The notes under the pieces were generated by a model. That model was not told where the DNA came from and ran no database searches. It worked only from the letters and a program-made list of their open reading frames with translations. Shown here piece after piece: positions 35,202-43,339 of a stretch of DNA of 64,000 nucleotides. The stretch is from Aurantimonas coralicida_A (GTDB lineage: Bacteria > Pseudomonadota > Alphaproteobacteria > Rhizobiales > Rhizobiaceae), in assembly GCF_036016755.1 (NCBI RefSeq), contig NZ_JAYXIH010000006.1:1-64000 (forward strand), read 5' to 3'. Each line of letters starts with the position of its first letter. Position 1 is the first letter of the stretch. Made by a program: the position numbers and the translations under genes.

Positions 35202-36014
35202 TCAGCGCGAGAGATTCGCTTCCAGCCACTTTTTCCAGTCCTCGCGGGTTCCGGCGAACGCGTTGCGGTCGACCTCGCCCTTTATGCCCGGCACGGTGCC
35301 CTTCTCGGTGTATTGCCAAAACCGGAATCGGCGGTTCTCATAGACGTTGTCGGGATGATCCCGCACTGCTCGCACCCAGACCTCATGGCGCGGGAAGGCG
35401 CCGACCAGCCGGTCGCGATGCACGTCGATCGGGATGTAGAGCAGCGGGCGCTGGCCATAATGGCGTTCGAGGGCATCGGCCATTGCCGTTACCTCGCGGA
35501 CCAGATCCTCGCGGGGCGGGCGCTTGGTGCAGGTCGGCGAGAAGGGCGTCCATTCGATGTCGATCACCGGCGGCAGCGCCAGGCGATCTTTTGGGACGGC
35601 GTTGATGAAGGCCCGTGCCTGCTCGATGCCCGGCCGGCAATGATACCAGAAATGATAAGCGCCGCGCGGTATGCCGACCGCCCGGGTTTTCCGCCAGTTT
35701 TCCGCAAACCGTTCGTCGACCCGGTCGCCGCCCTCGGTCGCCTTCAGCCAGGCAAAGGCGACACCGCTGTCGCGGGCCGCGTCCCAGTCGATCGCGCCTT
35801 GATATTTCGAGATGTCGATGCCGTGGACCGGGTATTGATAGGCCGACTCAGCGGCCATGCCAGTGAGGCCGAGCTCCTTGACGTCGAGGGCGGTGGAGCG
35901 GCAGCCGCCGACCAGCAGCGCCGCCGCTATGCCGGCCAGGACAAGCGCCTGCCTGCCCAGACCGCGGCGCGCTCGGGTCGATGGGGCCGGGTGGGTTGGA
36001 AAAAAAGGCTTCAT
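35202..36014 (-). CDS. GH25-family muramidase lipoprotein
   Basis: This 270-residue lysozyme of glycoside hydrolase family 25 has a lipoprotein signal (AGIAAALLVGGC; Cys at about residue 38). The catalytic domain starts VHGIDISKYQGAIDWDAARD, with FAWLKATEGGDRVD. The catalytic acidic pair is PPVIDIEWTPF, and the C-terminal part contains RRFRFWQYTEKGTVPGI. GH25 enzymes hydrolyse the beta-1,4 bond between MurNAc and GlcNAc. The lipid anchor places it at the inner or outer membrane. The start MKPFFPTHPA leaves a short basic leader; a 17-residue extension exists but adds nothing. Confidence 0.93.
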   Translation of the reverse strand: MKPFFPTHPAPSTRARRGLGRQALVLAGIAAALLVGGCRSTALDVKELGLTGMAAESAYQYPVHGIDISKYQGAIDWDAARDSGVAFAWLKATEGGDRVDERFAENWRKTRAVGIPRGAYHFWYHCRPGIEQARAFINAVPKDRLALPPVIDIEWTPFSPTCTKRPPREDLVREVTAMADALERHYGQRPLLYIPIDVHRDRLVGAFPRHEVWVRAVRDHPDNVYENRRFRFWQYTEKGTVPGIKGEVDRNAFAGTREDWKKWLEANLSR

Positions 36015-36337
36015 CGTCGGCTCGGATCGGTTCGAGGGGGCCATCATGATGGCGGGTTGGGGCAAATCGCAAGTGGCGCCGGCGTAGGCGTTCGCGAGTC
36101 TGGCAATGGACGCGGACGGCTGCCAAGCCGATCGGGGCGCACCGACGCAATCCAGGACGAAATTTGCGCAATCTCACTCCGATCAGATCAAAGTGAGCTT
36201 GACCGAAGCTTGCCGGCGTCATTTACAGGGTCACGAGCGATCCCGGCCTTGATGGCGGCAGGGTGCGGTGTGGCATTTGCCTCGCCGGGAGCAATCGCCG
36301 ATAATTGCGAATCGACAAAGGGCGGCGAGCCTCCGCA
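36015..36337. other. Divergent intergenic region
   Basis: About 320 bases between the GH25 gene and djlA-like gene, which are transcribed away from each other. No gene or RNA is recognised. A 6-bp inverted repeat CTCACT/AGTGAG with a 13-base spacer lies near 36173-36197, and a purine-rich AAAGGGCGGCGAG precedes the djlA start. Confidence 0.5.
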
Positions 36338-37051
36338 ATGCAGATATTATCCAACCTCAATACCCTGCTCCAGGCAATCCCGGCCGGTGGCCGAGCCAGT
36401 CTTGAGGCGATTCTGGAAAGCATCCGGGCGTTGTTCGGCGGCGACCGGGAGACCCGCCGCCGGGTCGCCTTCGGTGTCGCGGTGATCGCCCTGTCCGCCA
36501 AGATGGCGAAAGCCGACGGCATCGTCTCCCAGCAGGAAATCACCGCGTTCCGGCAGATACTTGAAATTCCGCCCGAGGAAATGCGCAATGTCTTTCGCCT
36601 CTATGACATTGCCCAGGAGGACATTGCCGGCTTCGAGATCTATGCCGCGCGTCTGCGGGCTTTGTGCCGTGACGAGGACGGGGATTGCCAGTTGCTGGCG
36701 GATGTCCTCGACGGCCTGTTCCACATCGCCAAGGCGGATGGCCTGGTGCATGAGCGCGAGCTGGCGTTCCTCGCCGAGATCGGCCGGATCTTCGGTCTGA
36801 CTGAGCAGGAATTCGCCCGGATCAAGAACCGCCATATCCTGGGTGCCGAGAACCCCTATGCGGTGCTCGGGCTCGATCCTGACGCGCCCCCGGCGGAGAC
36901 CCGCGCGCGTTATCTGTCGCTGGTGCGCGAGAACCATCCCGACCGGCTGTCCGCCCGCGGCGTACCGGACGAGTTCATGTTCATCGCAACGGAACGGATG
37001 AAGGCGATCAACGCCGCTTATCACTCCATCTCGGGAAAGACCGCGGCTTGA
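36338..37051 (+). CDS. DjlA-like TerB-DnaJ co-chaperone
   Basis: This 237-residue protein has an N-terminal TerB-like helical domain (about 40-165; VIALSAKMAKADGIVSQQE, LFHIAKADGLVHERELAFLA) and a C-terminal J domain (about 170-235; ENPYAVLGLDPDAPPAETRA, ENHPDRL with the HPD signature). Unlike E. coli DjlA it shows no clear N-terminal membrane anchor. J proteins stimulate DnaK. Its stop overlaps the TTG start of the amidase gene (TTGA), so the two are translationally coupled, which suggests a functional link to cell-wall amidase production or export. Confidence 0.9.
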   Translation: MQILSNLNTLLQAIPAGGRASLEAILESIRALFGGDRETRRRVAFGVAVIALSAKMAKADGIVSQQEITAFRQILEIPPEEMRNVFRLYDIAQEDIAGFEIYAARLRALCRDEDGDCQLLADVLDGLFHIAKADGLVHERELAFLAEIGRIFGLTEQEFARIKNRHILGAENPYAVLGLDPDAPPAETRARYLSLVRENHPDRLSARGVPDEFMFIATERMKAINAAYHSISGKTAA

Positions 37052-37836
37052 AACCCGACGTCGCGCGCATCGACGAGATCCGGCCGTCGCCCAACCACAC
37101 CGAACGCCGGTTGTCGGGCGGCCCGGACATGCTGATCCTCCACTATACCGGGATGGGCACGGGCGAGGGCGCGGTGCGTTGGCTGTGCGATCCGCAAAGC
37201 GGGGTGTCGTGCCACTATCTCGTGCATGAGGACGGCCGCGTCGTCCAGATGGTGCCCGACGAGCAACGCGCATGGCACGCCGGCGAAGGCAGTTGGCGGG
37301 GACGCGGCGACGTCAATTCCCGTTCGATCGGCATCGAGATCGTCAATGTCGGTCATGGCAACGGCTACCCGGATTTTCCCGCCGCGCAGATCGCCTCCGT
37401 CATCGAATTATGCAGGGAATGTGTCGGCCGCTGGCCGATTCCGCCTGAATTCGTGCTGGCACACTCCGACATTGCGCCCGCGCGGAAATCAGATCCCGGC
37501 GAAAAGTTCCCTTGGGATCAACTTTTTTTTGCGGGCATCGGACACTTCGTCGTGCCGGCTCCGTTGCGCGGTGGCCGATTCTTCGGCCGGGGTGATCGGG
37601 GCGAGCCAGTCAGCGCCTATCAGTCGCTGCTGGCCGCCTACGGTTACGCGGTGCCGATCGACGGCGTATTCGAGGATACGACCCATTTCGCGACGGTCGC
37701 CTTCCAGCGTCATTTTCGTCCCGAACGGGTCGACGGCGTCGCCGACGCTTCGACGATCGAGACCCTGCATCGGTTGCTGACGGCTTTGCCCCGTTCACCC
37801 TTCGACCGGGATGCTAGGGCACCGAGCGTCGCCTGA
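37048..37836 (+). CDS. AmiD-type N-acetylmuramoyl-L-alanine amidase
   Basis: This 262-residue zinc amidase of the Amidase_2 family has zinc ligands in MLILHYTGMGTGEG (His) and VLAHSDIAPARKSDPGEKFP (His and Asp), plus GIEIVNVGHGNGYPDFPAAQ. A PG_binding_1 repeat is at the C-terminus (YQSLLAAYGYAVPIDGVFED). It cleaves the MurNAc-L-Ala bond. No signal peptide is visible at the N-terminus, so it may act in the cytoplasm on recycled muropeptides, like AmpD. A TTG start overlapping the djlA-like stop is the best choice; later ATGs would cut into the fold. Confidence 0.92.
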   Translation: MKPDVARIDEIRPSPNHTERRLSGGPDMLILHYTGMGTGEGAVRWLCDPQSGVSCHYLVHEDGRVVQMVPDEQRAWHAGEGSWRGRGDVNSRSIGIEIVNVGHGNGYPDFPAAQIASVIELCRECVGRWPIPPEFVLAHSDIAPARKSDPGEKFPWDQLFFAGIGHFVVPAPLRGGRFFGRGDRGEPVSAYQSLLAAYGYAVPIDGVFEDTTHFATVAFQRHFRPERVDGVADASTIETLHRLLTALPRSPFDRDARAPSVA

Positions 37837-37842
37837 TCCGGG

Positions 37843-37871
37843 ACGCAATATTTCAATATGAAATGTTGCGT
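37843..37871. repeat. AT-rich hairpin after the amidase gene
   Basis: ACGCAATATTTC and GAAATGTTGCGT form a 12-bp stem with a single G-U pair around an AATAT loop, beginning 6 bases after the amidase stop. It lacks a following T-run, so it is not a standard terminator. It could protect the 3' end of the message or bind a regulator of the downstream gene at 38004. Confidence 0.5.
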
Positions 37872-38003
37872 GACAGCAATGCCACATTCCCGATCATATT
37901 GCGCTGCACACCACGGCTCGCCGAAGCCGCGATGCATTTGTGGCGAGGGGTAAAAGCCGCCTGCACAAGGGGTTGGGCGGCCTTCGATCAATTTGGGGTA
38001 TTC

Positions 38004-38513
38004 ATGCTTAGACTGACTGCCGCGGCGCTCGCCGCGACGATTTTCCTCGGCCAGACCACTGCCATCTTCGCTCATCAGACCGAGTCCGAACACGCCGAGA
38101 CCGCCGGGGTTCAGGTGGCCTCGCTGGAGCGCCTTTCCGAGCGGCCCTATGCCGCGATCATCGCCAAACATGCCAAGGCCAATGGCGTGCCGATCGCTCT
38201 GGCGCATGCCGTGGTGAGTGTCGAAAGCCGCTACCGCGCCAAGGTGACCGGCGCCGCCGGCGAGGTCGGGCTGATGCAGATCAAGCCGGCGACGGCGCGC
38301 GGCATGGGCTACAAGGGCAGCACGAAGGCGCTCTACAATCCCGATACCAACATCAAATGGGGCATGCGCTACCTGGCCGGCGCGGTGAAGCGCGGCGGCG
38401 GCACCACCTGCGGCACGATCCTCAAATACAATGCGGGCCATTACGCCAAGCGGATGAACCCAGTGTCCAAGCGCTATTGCTCGAAGGTCAAGGTGGAGAT
38501 GGCGCGGGCGTAA
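38004..38513 (+). CDS. SLT-type lytic transglycosylase
   Basis: This 169-residue exported enzyme has a signal peptide (about 1-24, ending in AIFAHQ) and a catalytic SLT domain at about 45-165. The catalytic Glu is in VSVESRYRAKVTGAAGEVGL, followed by GLMQIKPATARGMGY, NPDTNIKWGMRYLAG and ILKYNAGHYA. It is short, a minimal transglycosylase without a helical platform, comparable to small SLT enzymes of rhizobia. The start is MLRLTAAALAAT after GGGG; longer in-frame frames upstream lack a signal peptide. A strong terminator follows. Confidence 0.92.
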   Translation: MLRLTAAALAATIFLGQTTAIFAHQTESEHAETAGVQVASLERLSERPYAAIIAKHAKANGVPIALAHAVVSVESRYRAKVTGAAGEVGLMQIKPATARGMGYKGSTKALYNPDTNIKWGMRYLAGAVKRGGGTTCGTILKYNAGHYAKRMNPVSKRYCSKVKVEMARA

Positions 38514-38540
38514 GCCGCTTCGTCATCGCTTCGAATGGAA

Positions 38541-38575
38541 AACACCCGGCGTGGGGGCGCCGGGTGTTTTGCGTT
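38541..38575 (+). terminator. Intrinsic terminator after the SLT gene
   Basis: AACACCCGGCG pairs with CGCCGGGTGTT, a perfect 11-bp stem with a TGGGGG loop, followed by TTGCGTTTTT. It ends the transcript of the transglycosylase gene and insulates rnpB. Confidence 0.85.
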
Positions 38576-38647
38576 TTTGGGGGCGCTTGAAAATTGAACA
38601 GGGTGGCGGCGTCGCCAGCATTCCGGCAACGCCTACTGTCTTTCCCA

Positions 38648-38676
38648 TTGACTTCCGTTCCTCGCGCGGACACCTA
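38648..38676 (+). promoter_or_regulatory. Candidate rnpB promoter
   Basis: TTGACT (38648-38653), a 17-base spacer and CACCTA (38671-38676) lie just before the 5' end of the RNase P RNA. The -35 is near consensus for the housekeeping sigma factor; the -10 is weak. Spacing to the RNA start at about 38683 is right. Confidence 0.5.
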
Positions 38677-38682
38677 CGGCGT

Positions 38683-39127
38683 GCCAGTCGGCTGGGCGAC
38701 CGCTCCCGTCATACGTCGAAAGACGGCGGGGGAGGAAAGTCCGGGCTCCACGGAGAAACGGTGCCGGATAACGTCCGGCGGGGGCGACCCCAGGGAAAGT
38801 GCCACAGAAAACAGACCGCCCCGCCTATAGTGCGGCTCGACCCGCGCAAGACGCTCGGCAGCGGAGCCGCAGTATTGGCGGGGTAAGGGTGAAACGGTGG
38901 GGTAAGAGCCCACCGCGCTTCCGGCAACGGCAGCGGCACGGTAAACCCCACCGGGAGCAAGACCGAATAGGGACGACGCGGCGGTTCGCCTTCGGGTGAT
39001 ATCGCCAGCCCTTCTCCGGGCCTGTCGTCCGGGTGGGTTGCTCGAGGCGGTTCGCAAGGACCGTCCCAGAGGAATGGTCGCCAGGCGGCTTTGCCGCCTA
39101 CAGAACCCGGCTTACAGGCCGACTGGC
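38683..39127 (+). ncRNA. rnpB: RNase P RNA, bacterial class A
   Basis: This is the catalytic RNA that trims the 5' leader of pre-tRNAs. The universally conserved blocks are present in order: GAGGAAAGTCCGGGCTCCAC near 38731 (P4/CR I), AGGGAAAGTGCCACAGAAA near 38793, GGTAAGAGCCCACCGCG near 38900, and ACAGAACCCGGCTTA near 39100. Terminal helix P1 is formed by GCCAGTCGGC (38683-38692) and GCCGACTGGC (39118-39127), which fixes the ends within a few bases. The length of about 445 nt is normal for alphaproteobacteria. A T/C-rich stretch follows and may act in termination. Confidence 0.96.
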
Positions 39128-39348
39128 TCTTTCTTTTCTACGTTTCTGGCGAATTTCAGCGCCGCTACCGGCAGTCGCGACCGAACTGCTCCGGTTGAAT
39201 TTTGGGACGCGCCCACACCGCGCGTGAATTTGTCTGCAATCCTTTGTTTTCGCTGCCTTCGTGAGACTGCGGCCCCCACCCCGGAGGCCCGTCACCAGAC
39301 TGCGGTGATGCTGTGGGGGCAATGCGTGAAGTTGCCAAAATATCAATA

Positions 39349-39363
39349 TTAATAGGACGTTAA
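39349..39363. promoter_or_regulatory. CtrA-type site upstream of mraZ
   Basis: TTAATAGGACGTTAA is a perfect full CtrA site (TTAA-N7-TTAA), in the AT-rich part of the region upstream of mraZ, about 277 bases from its start. CtrA is the master cell-cycle response regulator of alphaproteobacteria. Confidence 0.6.
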
Positions 39364-39571
39364 GAGTGATTGTTTAAAAATTGGGCATGTCTTTCAACAG
39401 GCGTTGTGTAGGTCAATCCCATTGACGCCCAAGAGTGCCCATGCTATCCGGTAATCCATCATTAGGGGCTCGGTCAGTGCCCCATTTCGAACATCGCAGG
39501 CCGGGCCTCGGACGATCCGAGGCTCGCGACGAGTGCTGTATGGCACCCTTCGCCGTGGCGGAGCTGTGTCG

Positions 39572-39595
39572 GTGGGGCGGCGGGCGAGCGGGGGT
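39572..39595 (+). promoter_or_regulatory. Candidate MraZ box: three G[TC]GGG repeats
   Basis: GTGGG, GCGGG and GCGGG recur at exactly 8-base intervals (39572, 39580, 39588), 45-68 bases before the mraZ start. MraZ proteins bind short G-rich direct repeats upstream of their own gene (TGGGN-type in E. coli, with 10-base spacing). The location fits autoregulation, but the spacing differs from the E. coli sites. Confidence 0.35.
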
Positions 39596-39639
39596 CTTGA
39601 TGGAATGCGAACCGGTCGCTTCAAAGCATTCGCGAACTG

Positions 39640-40101
39640 ATGGACCGGTTTCTCTCCAACTGGGTGAACAATGTCGACGCCAAAGGGCGCGTGTCGGTGC
39701 CGGCCGCGTTTCGGCAGGTGATCGCGACGCGCGGCATTCGCGAACTGTTTGCCATGCGCAGTCTCGGTCAGCCGGTGATGGATGTCGGCGGTCCCGATCT
39801 CCTGGAGCGTTTCGAGCGGCAGATGGATGCGACCAGCCCGTTCAGCGAAACGTTTCAGGATTTGTCGGTCTTCGCTTTCGGCGACGGGATGTATCTGAAA
39901 TTCGACAGCGAGGGGCGGATCACCATGACCGACTTCGTGCGTTCGCATACGGGGATCACCGATCAGGTGGCCTTCGTGGGTGCCCGCGATTTCTTCCAGC
40001 TTTGGGAGCCGTCGCGGTTCGAGGCGTACCGGGCCGAAGCGAGGGCGCGTCTTTTGGCGGCGCGTGGTTCGGTCGGCACGTCAGCGGGATCACCGGAATG
40101 A
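39640..40101 (+). CDS. mraZ: Transcriptional regulator MraZ
   Basis: MraZ (153 aa) is a double SpoVT/AbrB-like DNA-binding protein that autoregulates the division and cell-wall cluster as a ring-shaped oligomer. The two half-motifs are FLSNWVNNVDAKGRVSVPAA at the N-terminus and YLKFDSEGRITMTDFV in the middle. Length and start (MDRFLSNWVN) are normal. Its stop overlaps the rsmH start (ATGA). It is the first gene of the dcw cluster. Confidence 0.96.
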   Translation: MDRFLSNWVNNVDAKGRVSVPAAFRQVIATRGIRELFAMRSLGQPVMDVGGPDLLERFERQMDATSPFSETFQDLSVFAFGDGMYLKFDSEGRITMTDFVRSHTGITDQVAFVGARDFFQLWEPSRFEAYRAEARARLLAARGSVGTSAGSPE

Positions 40102-41132
40102 TGGCGGGCAACGGCGGGGGCGAGGATCCTGTCGTTGGCGGACCGGCTCGTCATGTTCCGGTGCTTCTCGACGAGGTTCTGGCGGCACTTGCCCCGCAGC
40201 CGGGCGAGACGATCGTCGACGGCACCTTCGGCGCGGGCGGCTATACGCGTGCCATTCTGGATAGCGGTGCCAGTGTCGTGGCCATCGACCGCGACCCTTC
40301 GGCGGTGGCGACCGGACGCAGGCTCGCCGAAAATTACAACGGCCGGATGACGATGGTCGAGGGACGCTTCGGCGACCTTGAGACGATCGTTGAAAATCAT
40401 GGCGGCGCCGTCGACGGCATTGTGCTCGACATCGGCGTGTCGTCGATGCAGATCGACGCGGCAGAGCGCGGCTTTTCCTTCCAGAAGGACGGACCCCTCG
40501 ATATGCGTATGGGCGCATCCGGGCCGACCGCCGCTGACGTCGTCAACCGGCTGAAGCTGGGCGATCTGGCGCGCGTTCTCGGATTCCTGGGCGAAGAGAA
40601 GCAGGCGGGGCGCGTTGCGCGGGCGATCGAGGCGCGCAGGGCGGAAAAGCCGTTCACCCGGACCCTCGATCTTGCCGCGGTCATCGGTCGGGTAGTGGGG
40701 CGCTCGCCCAAGGACCGGATCGATCCCGCAACCCGCAGTTTTCAAGGGCTACGTATCTTCGTCAATGACGAACTGGGCGAGCTCGCTCGCGCATTGGTCG
40801 CGGCCGAGCGGGTGCTGAAGCCCGGCGGTCGTCTCGTTGTCGTGACCTTCCATTCGCTCGAGGATCGCATCGTCAAGCGCTTCCTGCGCGATCGCTCGTC
40901 GCCGCCGTCGGGATCGCGACACCTGCCGGACATCGCTCCCGCCACGCAGACTTTCGAGGCCCGCAACAAGGCGCTGGCCGCCTCCGATGCGGAAGCGGCG
41001 CGCAACCCGCGCGCCCGTTCGGCGAAGCTGCGCCACGGCGTGCGGACTGCCGAGGCGCCGCGCGGCGAGAACGACGCGCTCGCTTTCGCCGCCCTGCCAT
41101 CGCTCGCCGACCTTCCTCAGACCGGAGACTGA
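40098..41132 (+). CDS. rsmH: 16S rRNA (cytosine(1402)-N4)-methyltransferase
   Basis: RsmH (MraW; 344 aa) methylates C1402 in the decoding centre of 16S rRNA. Motifs are HVPVLLDEVLAALAPQPGE, the SAM loop IVDGTFGAGGYTRAILDSG, VLDIGVSSMQIDAAERGFSF, GPLDMRM and VVVTFHSLEDRIVKRFL. The start overlapping the mraZ stop is preferred; an open frame extends far upstream but antiparallels the mraZ region. Five bases separate it from ftsL. Confidence 0.97.
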   Translation: MMAGNGGGEDPVVGGPARHVPVLLDEVLAALAPQPGETIVDGTFGAGGYTRAILDSGASVVAIDRDPSAVATGRRLAENYNGRMTMVEGRFGDLETIVENHGGAVDGIVLDIGVSSMQIDAAERGFSFQKDGPLDMRMGASGPTAADVVNRLKLGDLARVLGFLGEEKQAGRVARAIEARRAEKPFTRTLDLAAVIGRVVGRSPKDRIDPATRSFQGLRIFVNDELGELARALVAAERVLKPGGRLVVVTFHSLEDRIVKRFLRDRSSPPSGSRHLPDIAPATQTFEARNKALAASDAEAARNPRARSAKLRHGVRTAEAPRGENDALAFAALPSLADLPQTGD

Positions 41133-41137
41133 CAGCC

Positions 41138-41494
41138 ATGTTGAAGACCCTCGACATCGTTCTCATCGCGGTCATGATTTCCGCCGCGGCCTGGACCTAC
41201 AAGATCAAGCACGAGGCTGAACTGCTCGAGGCGGAGGTCGCCAAGGTCGAGCGCCGGATCGCGCTGGAGCGTGAGACCATCGCCCTGCTCGAGGCCGACT
41301 GGAGCCTGCTCGATCAGCCGAGCCGGCTCCAGCGCCTGGTCGACGCCTTCGCGTCGGATCTCAAGCTGCAGCCGATGCGGCCGGATCAGATCGTCGAGCC
41401 CGATCAATTGCCTGCCCGGCCGGTGAACTTCCTTCCCGATCAGACCAACACGCTCGGCGGCTATGCCGACAACTCGGAAACGGTGGTCCGGTGA
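41138..41494 (+). CDS. ftsL: Cell division protein FtsL
   Basis: This 118-residue bitopic protein has a short cytoplasmic start, one membrane segment (IVLIAVMISAAAWTYKI, about 7-23) and a periplasmic coiled coil (KHEAELLEAEVAKVERRIAL onward). Its Pro-rich tail is unremarkable. FtsL sequences are poorly conserved, so the call rests on topology, the coiled coil and its position between rsmH and ftsI. With FtsB and FtsQ it activates FtsW-FtsI at the septum. The stop overlaps the ftsI start (TGATG). Confidence 0.88.
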   Translation: MLKTLDIVLIAVMISAAAWTYKIKHEAELLEAEVAKVERRIALERETIALLEADWSLLDQPSRLQRLVDAFASDLKLQPMRPDQIVEPDQLPARPVNFLPDQTNTLGGYADNSETVVR

Positions 41495-43230
41495 TGCGCA
41501 TCGCAAATCCCTTCAAACGGGCCATACCGACGGCACCGGTGCCGGCGGCTTCCGAGCTCGATGTCTTCGCTCGTCAGGGCCGCCGCCGCGTCGCCCCGAC
41601 AAATCGCAGCCGCTTCACCATCGCCATTGGCCTCTTCGTGGCCGTTTATGGCGTCATCGGCGGCCGTCTCGTCATGTGGGGTGTCGCGCCGGCCGAAACG
41701 GCTTCGTCCAGAGGCGCAAGCGACCTGATCATGGCCGCCCGGCCGGATCTCGTCGACCGCAACGGCGAAGTGCTCGCCACCGACATCAAGACCGCATCGC
41801 TGTTCGCCGAGCCCCGGCGCATCATCGATCCGGACGAGGCGAGCGAACTGTTGCTCTCGGTCCTGCCCGATCTCGATCCCAAATGGCTTTATCGCCGGTT
41901 GGCCAGCGAGGCCGGCTTCATCTGGCTACGGCGCGAGCTGACGCCGGGCCAGCAGCAAGCGATCCTCGACCTCGGCATTCCCGGCATCGGATTTCGCACC
42001 GAAAAACGCCGCTTCTATCCCGGCGGCAGCACGGCGGGCTTCATCGTCGGGACTGTCAATGTCGACAATCAGGGCATTGCCGGGATGGAGAAATACGTCG
42101 ACGACGCGGGCTACCGCGCGTTGCAGAACACCGGCCTGGCCGTCGACACCGATTTGCAGCCGATGCGGCTGTCGATCGATCTGCGCGTCCAGCACATCGT
42201 GCGCGACGAGGTCGCGGCGGCCATGAAGCGCTACCGGGCGATCGCGGCCGGCGGCGTCGTTCTGGATGTCGAGACGGGCGAAGTCATCGCCATGACCTCG
42301 CTGCCCGACTACGACCCCAACGAGCCGAAGCAGGCGCTCGAAAAGGATCGCATGAACCGCATGTCGGCGGGCCTTTACGAAATGGGGTCGACCTTCAAAA
42401 CCTTCACCACCGCGATGGCGCTCGACTCCGGCAAGGTGAAGATCACCGATTCCTTCGACGCGACGAAACCGATCCGTATCGGCGGCTTTACCATCACTGA
42501 CTTCCACGGCAAGCGCCGCGTGCTGAGCGTTCCGGAAGTCTTCATCTATTCATCCAATATCGGCACGGCCAAGGAGGCTGAGGTCGTCGGCGTCGCGGCT
42601 CACCAGGAGTTCCTGACCCGGCTGGGCCTGCTCAGCAAGATGCGGACCGAACTCCCGGAAGTGGCGTCTCCGACCCAACCCAAGGAATGGAAGCAGATCA
42701 ACTCGATCACGATTTCCTTCGGTCACGGCGTCTCGACGACGCCGCTCCAGACAGCGGTGGCCGCGGCCGCGCTGATGAACGGCGGCAAACTGATCCCGCC
42801 GACCTTCCTGCCCCGCACCCGCGAAGAGGCGGAGGCCGTTGCAACACGGGTGGTCTCGCAAAAGACCAGCGACCAGATGCGCTATCTCTTCCGCCTCAAC
42901 GTCGCCGACCAACGCGGTTCCGGCAACCGAGCCGACGTGCCCGGCTACAAGGTCGGCGGCAAGACCGGCACGGCCAACAAGGTGGTCAACGGCCGCTACT
43001 CCGACACCAAGAAATTCAACGCCTTCCTGTCGGCCTTTCCGATCGACAAGCCACGCTACGTCGTTCTCGTCGTCGTCGACGAGCCGAAGGCGGAGGAAGG
43101 TCAAGTTTACGCCACGGCCGGCATGAACGCGGCGCCGACGGTCGCCAACATCATTCGCCGTTCGGCGACGCTGTTGAAGGTCCGTCCGGATTTCGGCGAG
43201 GACGGAAAGTCGCTGCTCGTCTCCTATTAG
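41494..43230 (+). CDS. ftsI: Septal peptidoglycan transpeptidase FtsI (PBP3)
   Basis: This 578-residue class B penicillin-binding protein has an N-terminal membrane anchor (about 30-50), a pedestal domain and a transpeptidase domain. The active-site motifs are SxxK in MGSTFKTFT, SxN in YSSNIGT and KTG in VGGKTGTANK. It cross-links septal peptidoglycan with FtsW. Either ATG at 41494 or the GTG just before it could start translation; both overlap the ftsL stop. A gap of 109 bases to murE is the longest break in this part of the cluster. Confidence 0.97.
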   Translation: MRIANPFKRAIPTAPVPAASELDVFARQGRRRVAPTNRSRFTIAIGLFVAVYGVIGGRLVMWGVAPAETASSRGASDLIMAARPDLVDRNGEVLATDIKTASLFAEPRRIIDPDEASELLLSVLPDLDPKWLYRRLASEAGFIWLRRELTPGQQQAILDLGIPGIGFRTEKRRFYPGGSTAGFIVGTVNVDNQGIAGMEKYVDDAGYRALQNTGLAVDTDLQPMRLSIDLRVQHIVRDEVAAAMKRYRAIAAGGVVLDVETGEVIAMTSLPDYDPNEPKQALEKDRMNRMSAGLYEMGSTFKTFTTAMALDSGKVKITDSFDATKPIRIGGFTITDFHGKRRVLSVPEVFIYSSNIGTAKEAEVVGVAAHQEFLTRLGLLSKMRTELPEVASPTQPKEWKQINSITISFGHGVSTTPLQTAVAAAALMNGGKLIPPTFLPRTREEAEAVATRVVSQKTSDQMRYLFRLNVADQRGSGNRADVPGYKVGGKTGTANKVVNGRYSDTKKFNAFLSAFPIDKPRYVVLVVVDEPKAEEGQVYATAGMNAAPTVANIIRRSATLLKVRPDFGEDGKSLLVSY

Positions 43231-43339
43231 CAACTGTGAACGTCCAAACCGACCTTCACCAAGCGGCCCGCAAGTTATAGAAGTCCGACGAGTCGGCGAG
43301 GGATGCGCCGGCCATTCGGTACAGCGCGGATATTGGTGA

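Larger units (their letters stand above)
39128..39639. other. Regulatory region upstream of the dcw cluster
   Basis: About 510 bases between rnpB and mraZ. Bases about 39320-39400 are AT-rich compared with the surroundings and include a perfect TTAA-N7-TTAA site; G-rich direct repeats lie at 39572-39595. No credible gene is seen: reading frames that cross it have no ribosome binding site or family pattern. The promoter of mraZ and the division cluster is expected here. Confidence 0.6.

Noticed and set aside
39361..39378. Second TTAA pair after the mraZ CtrA site
   Set aside because: The spacing between these TTAA elements is 10 rather than 7, so it does not fit the CtrA consensus.
39435..40097. 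Upstream in-frame extension of rsmH across mraZ
   Set aside because: The frame overlaps mraZ entirely, and the family start coincides with the ATG overlapping the mraZ stop.
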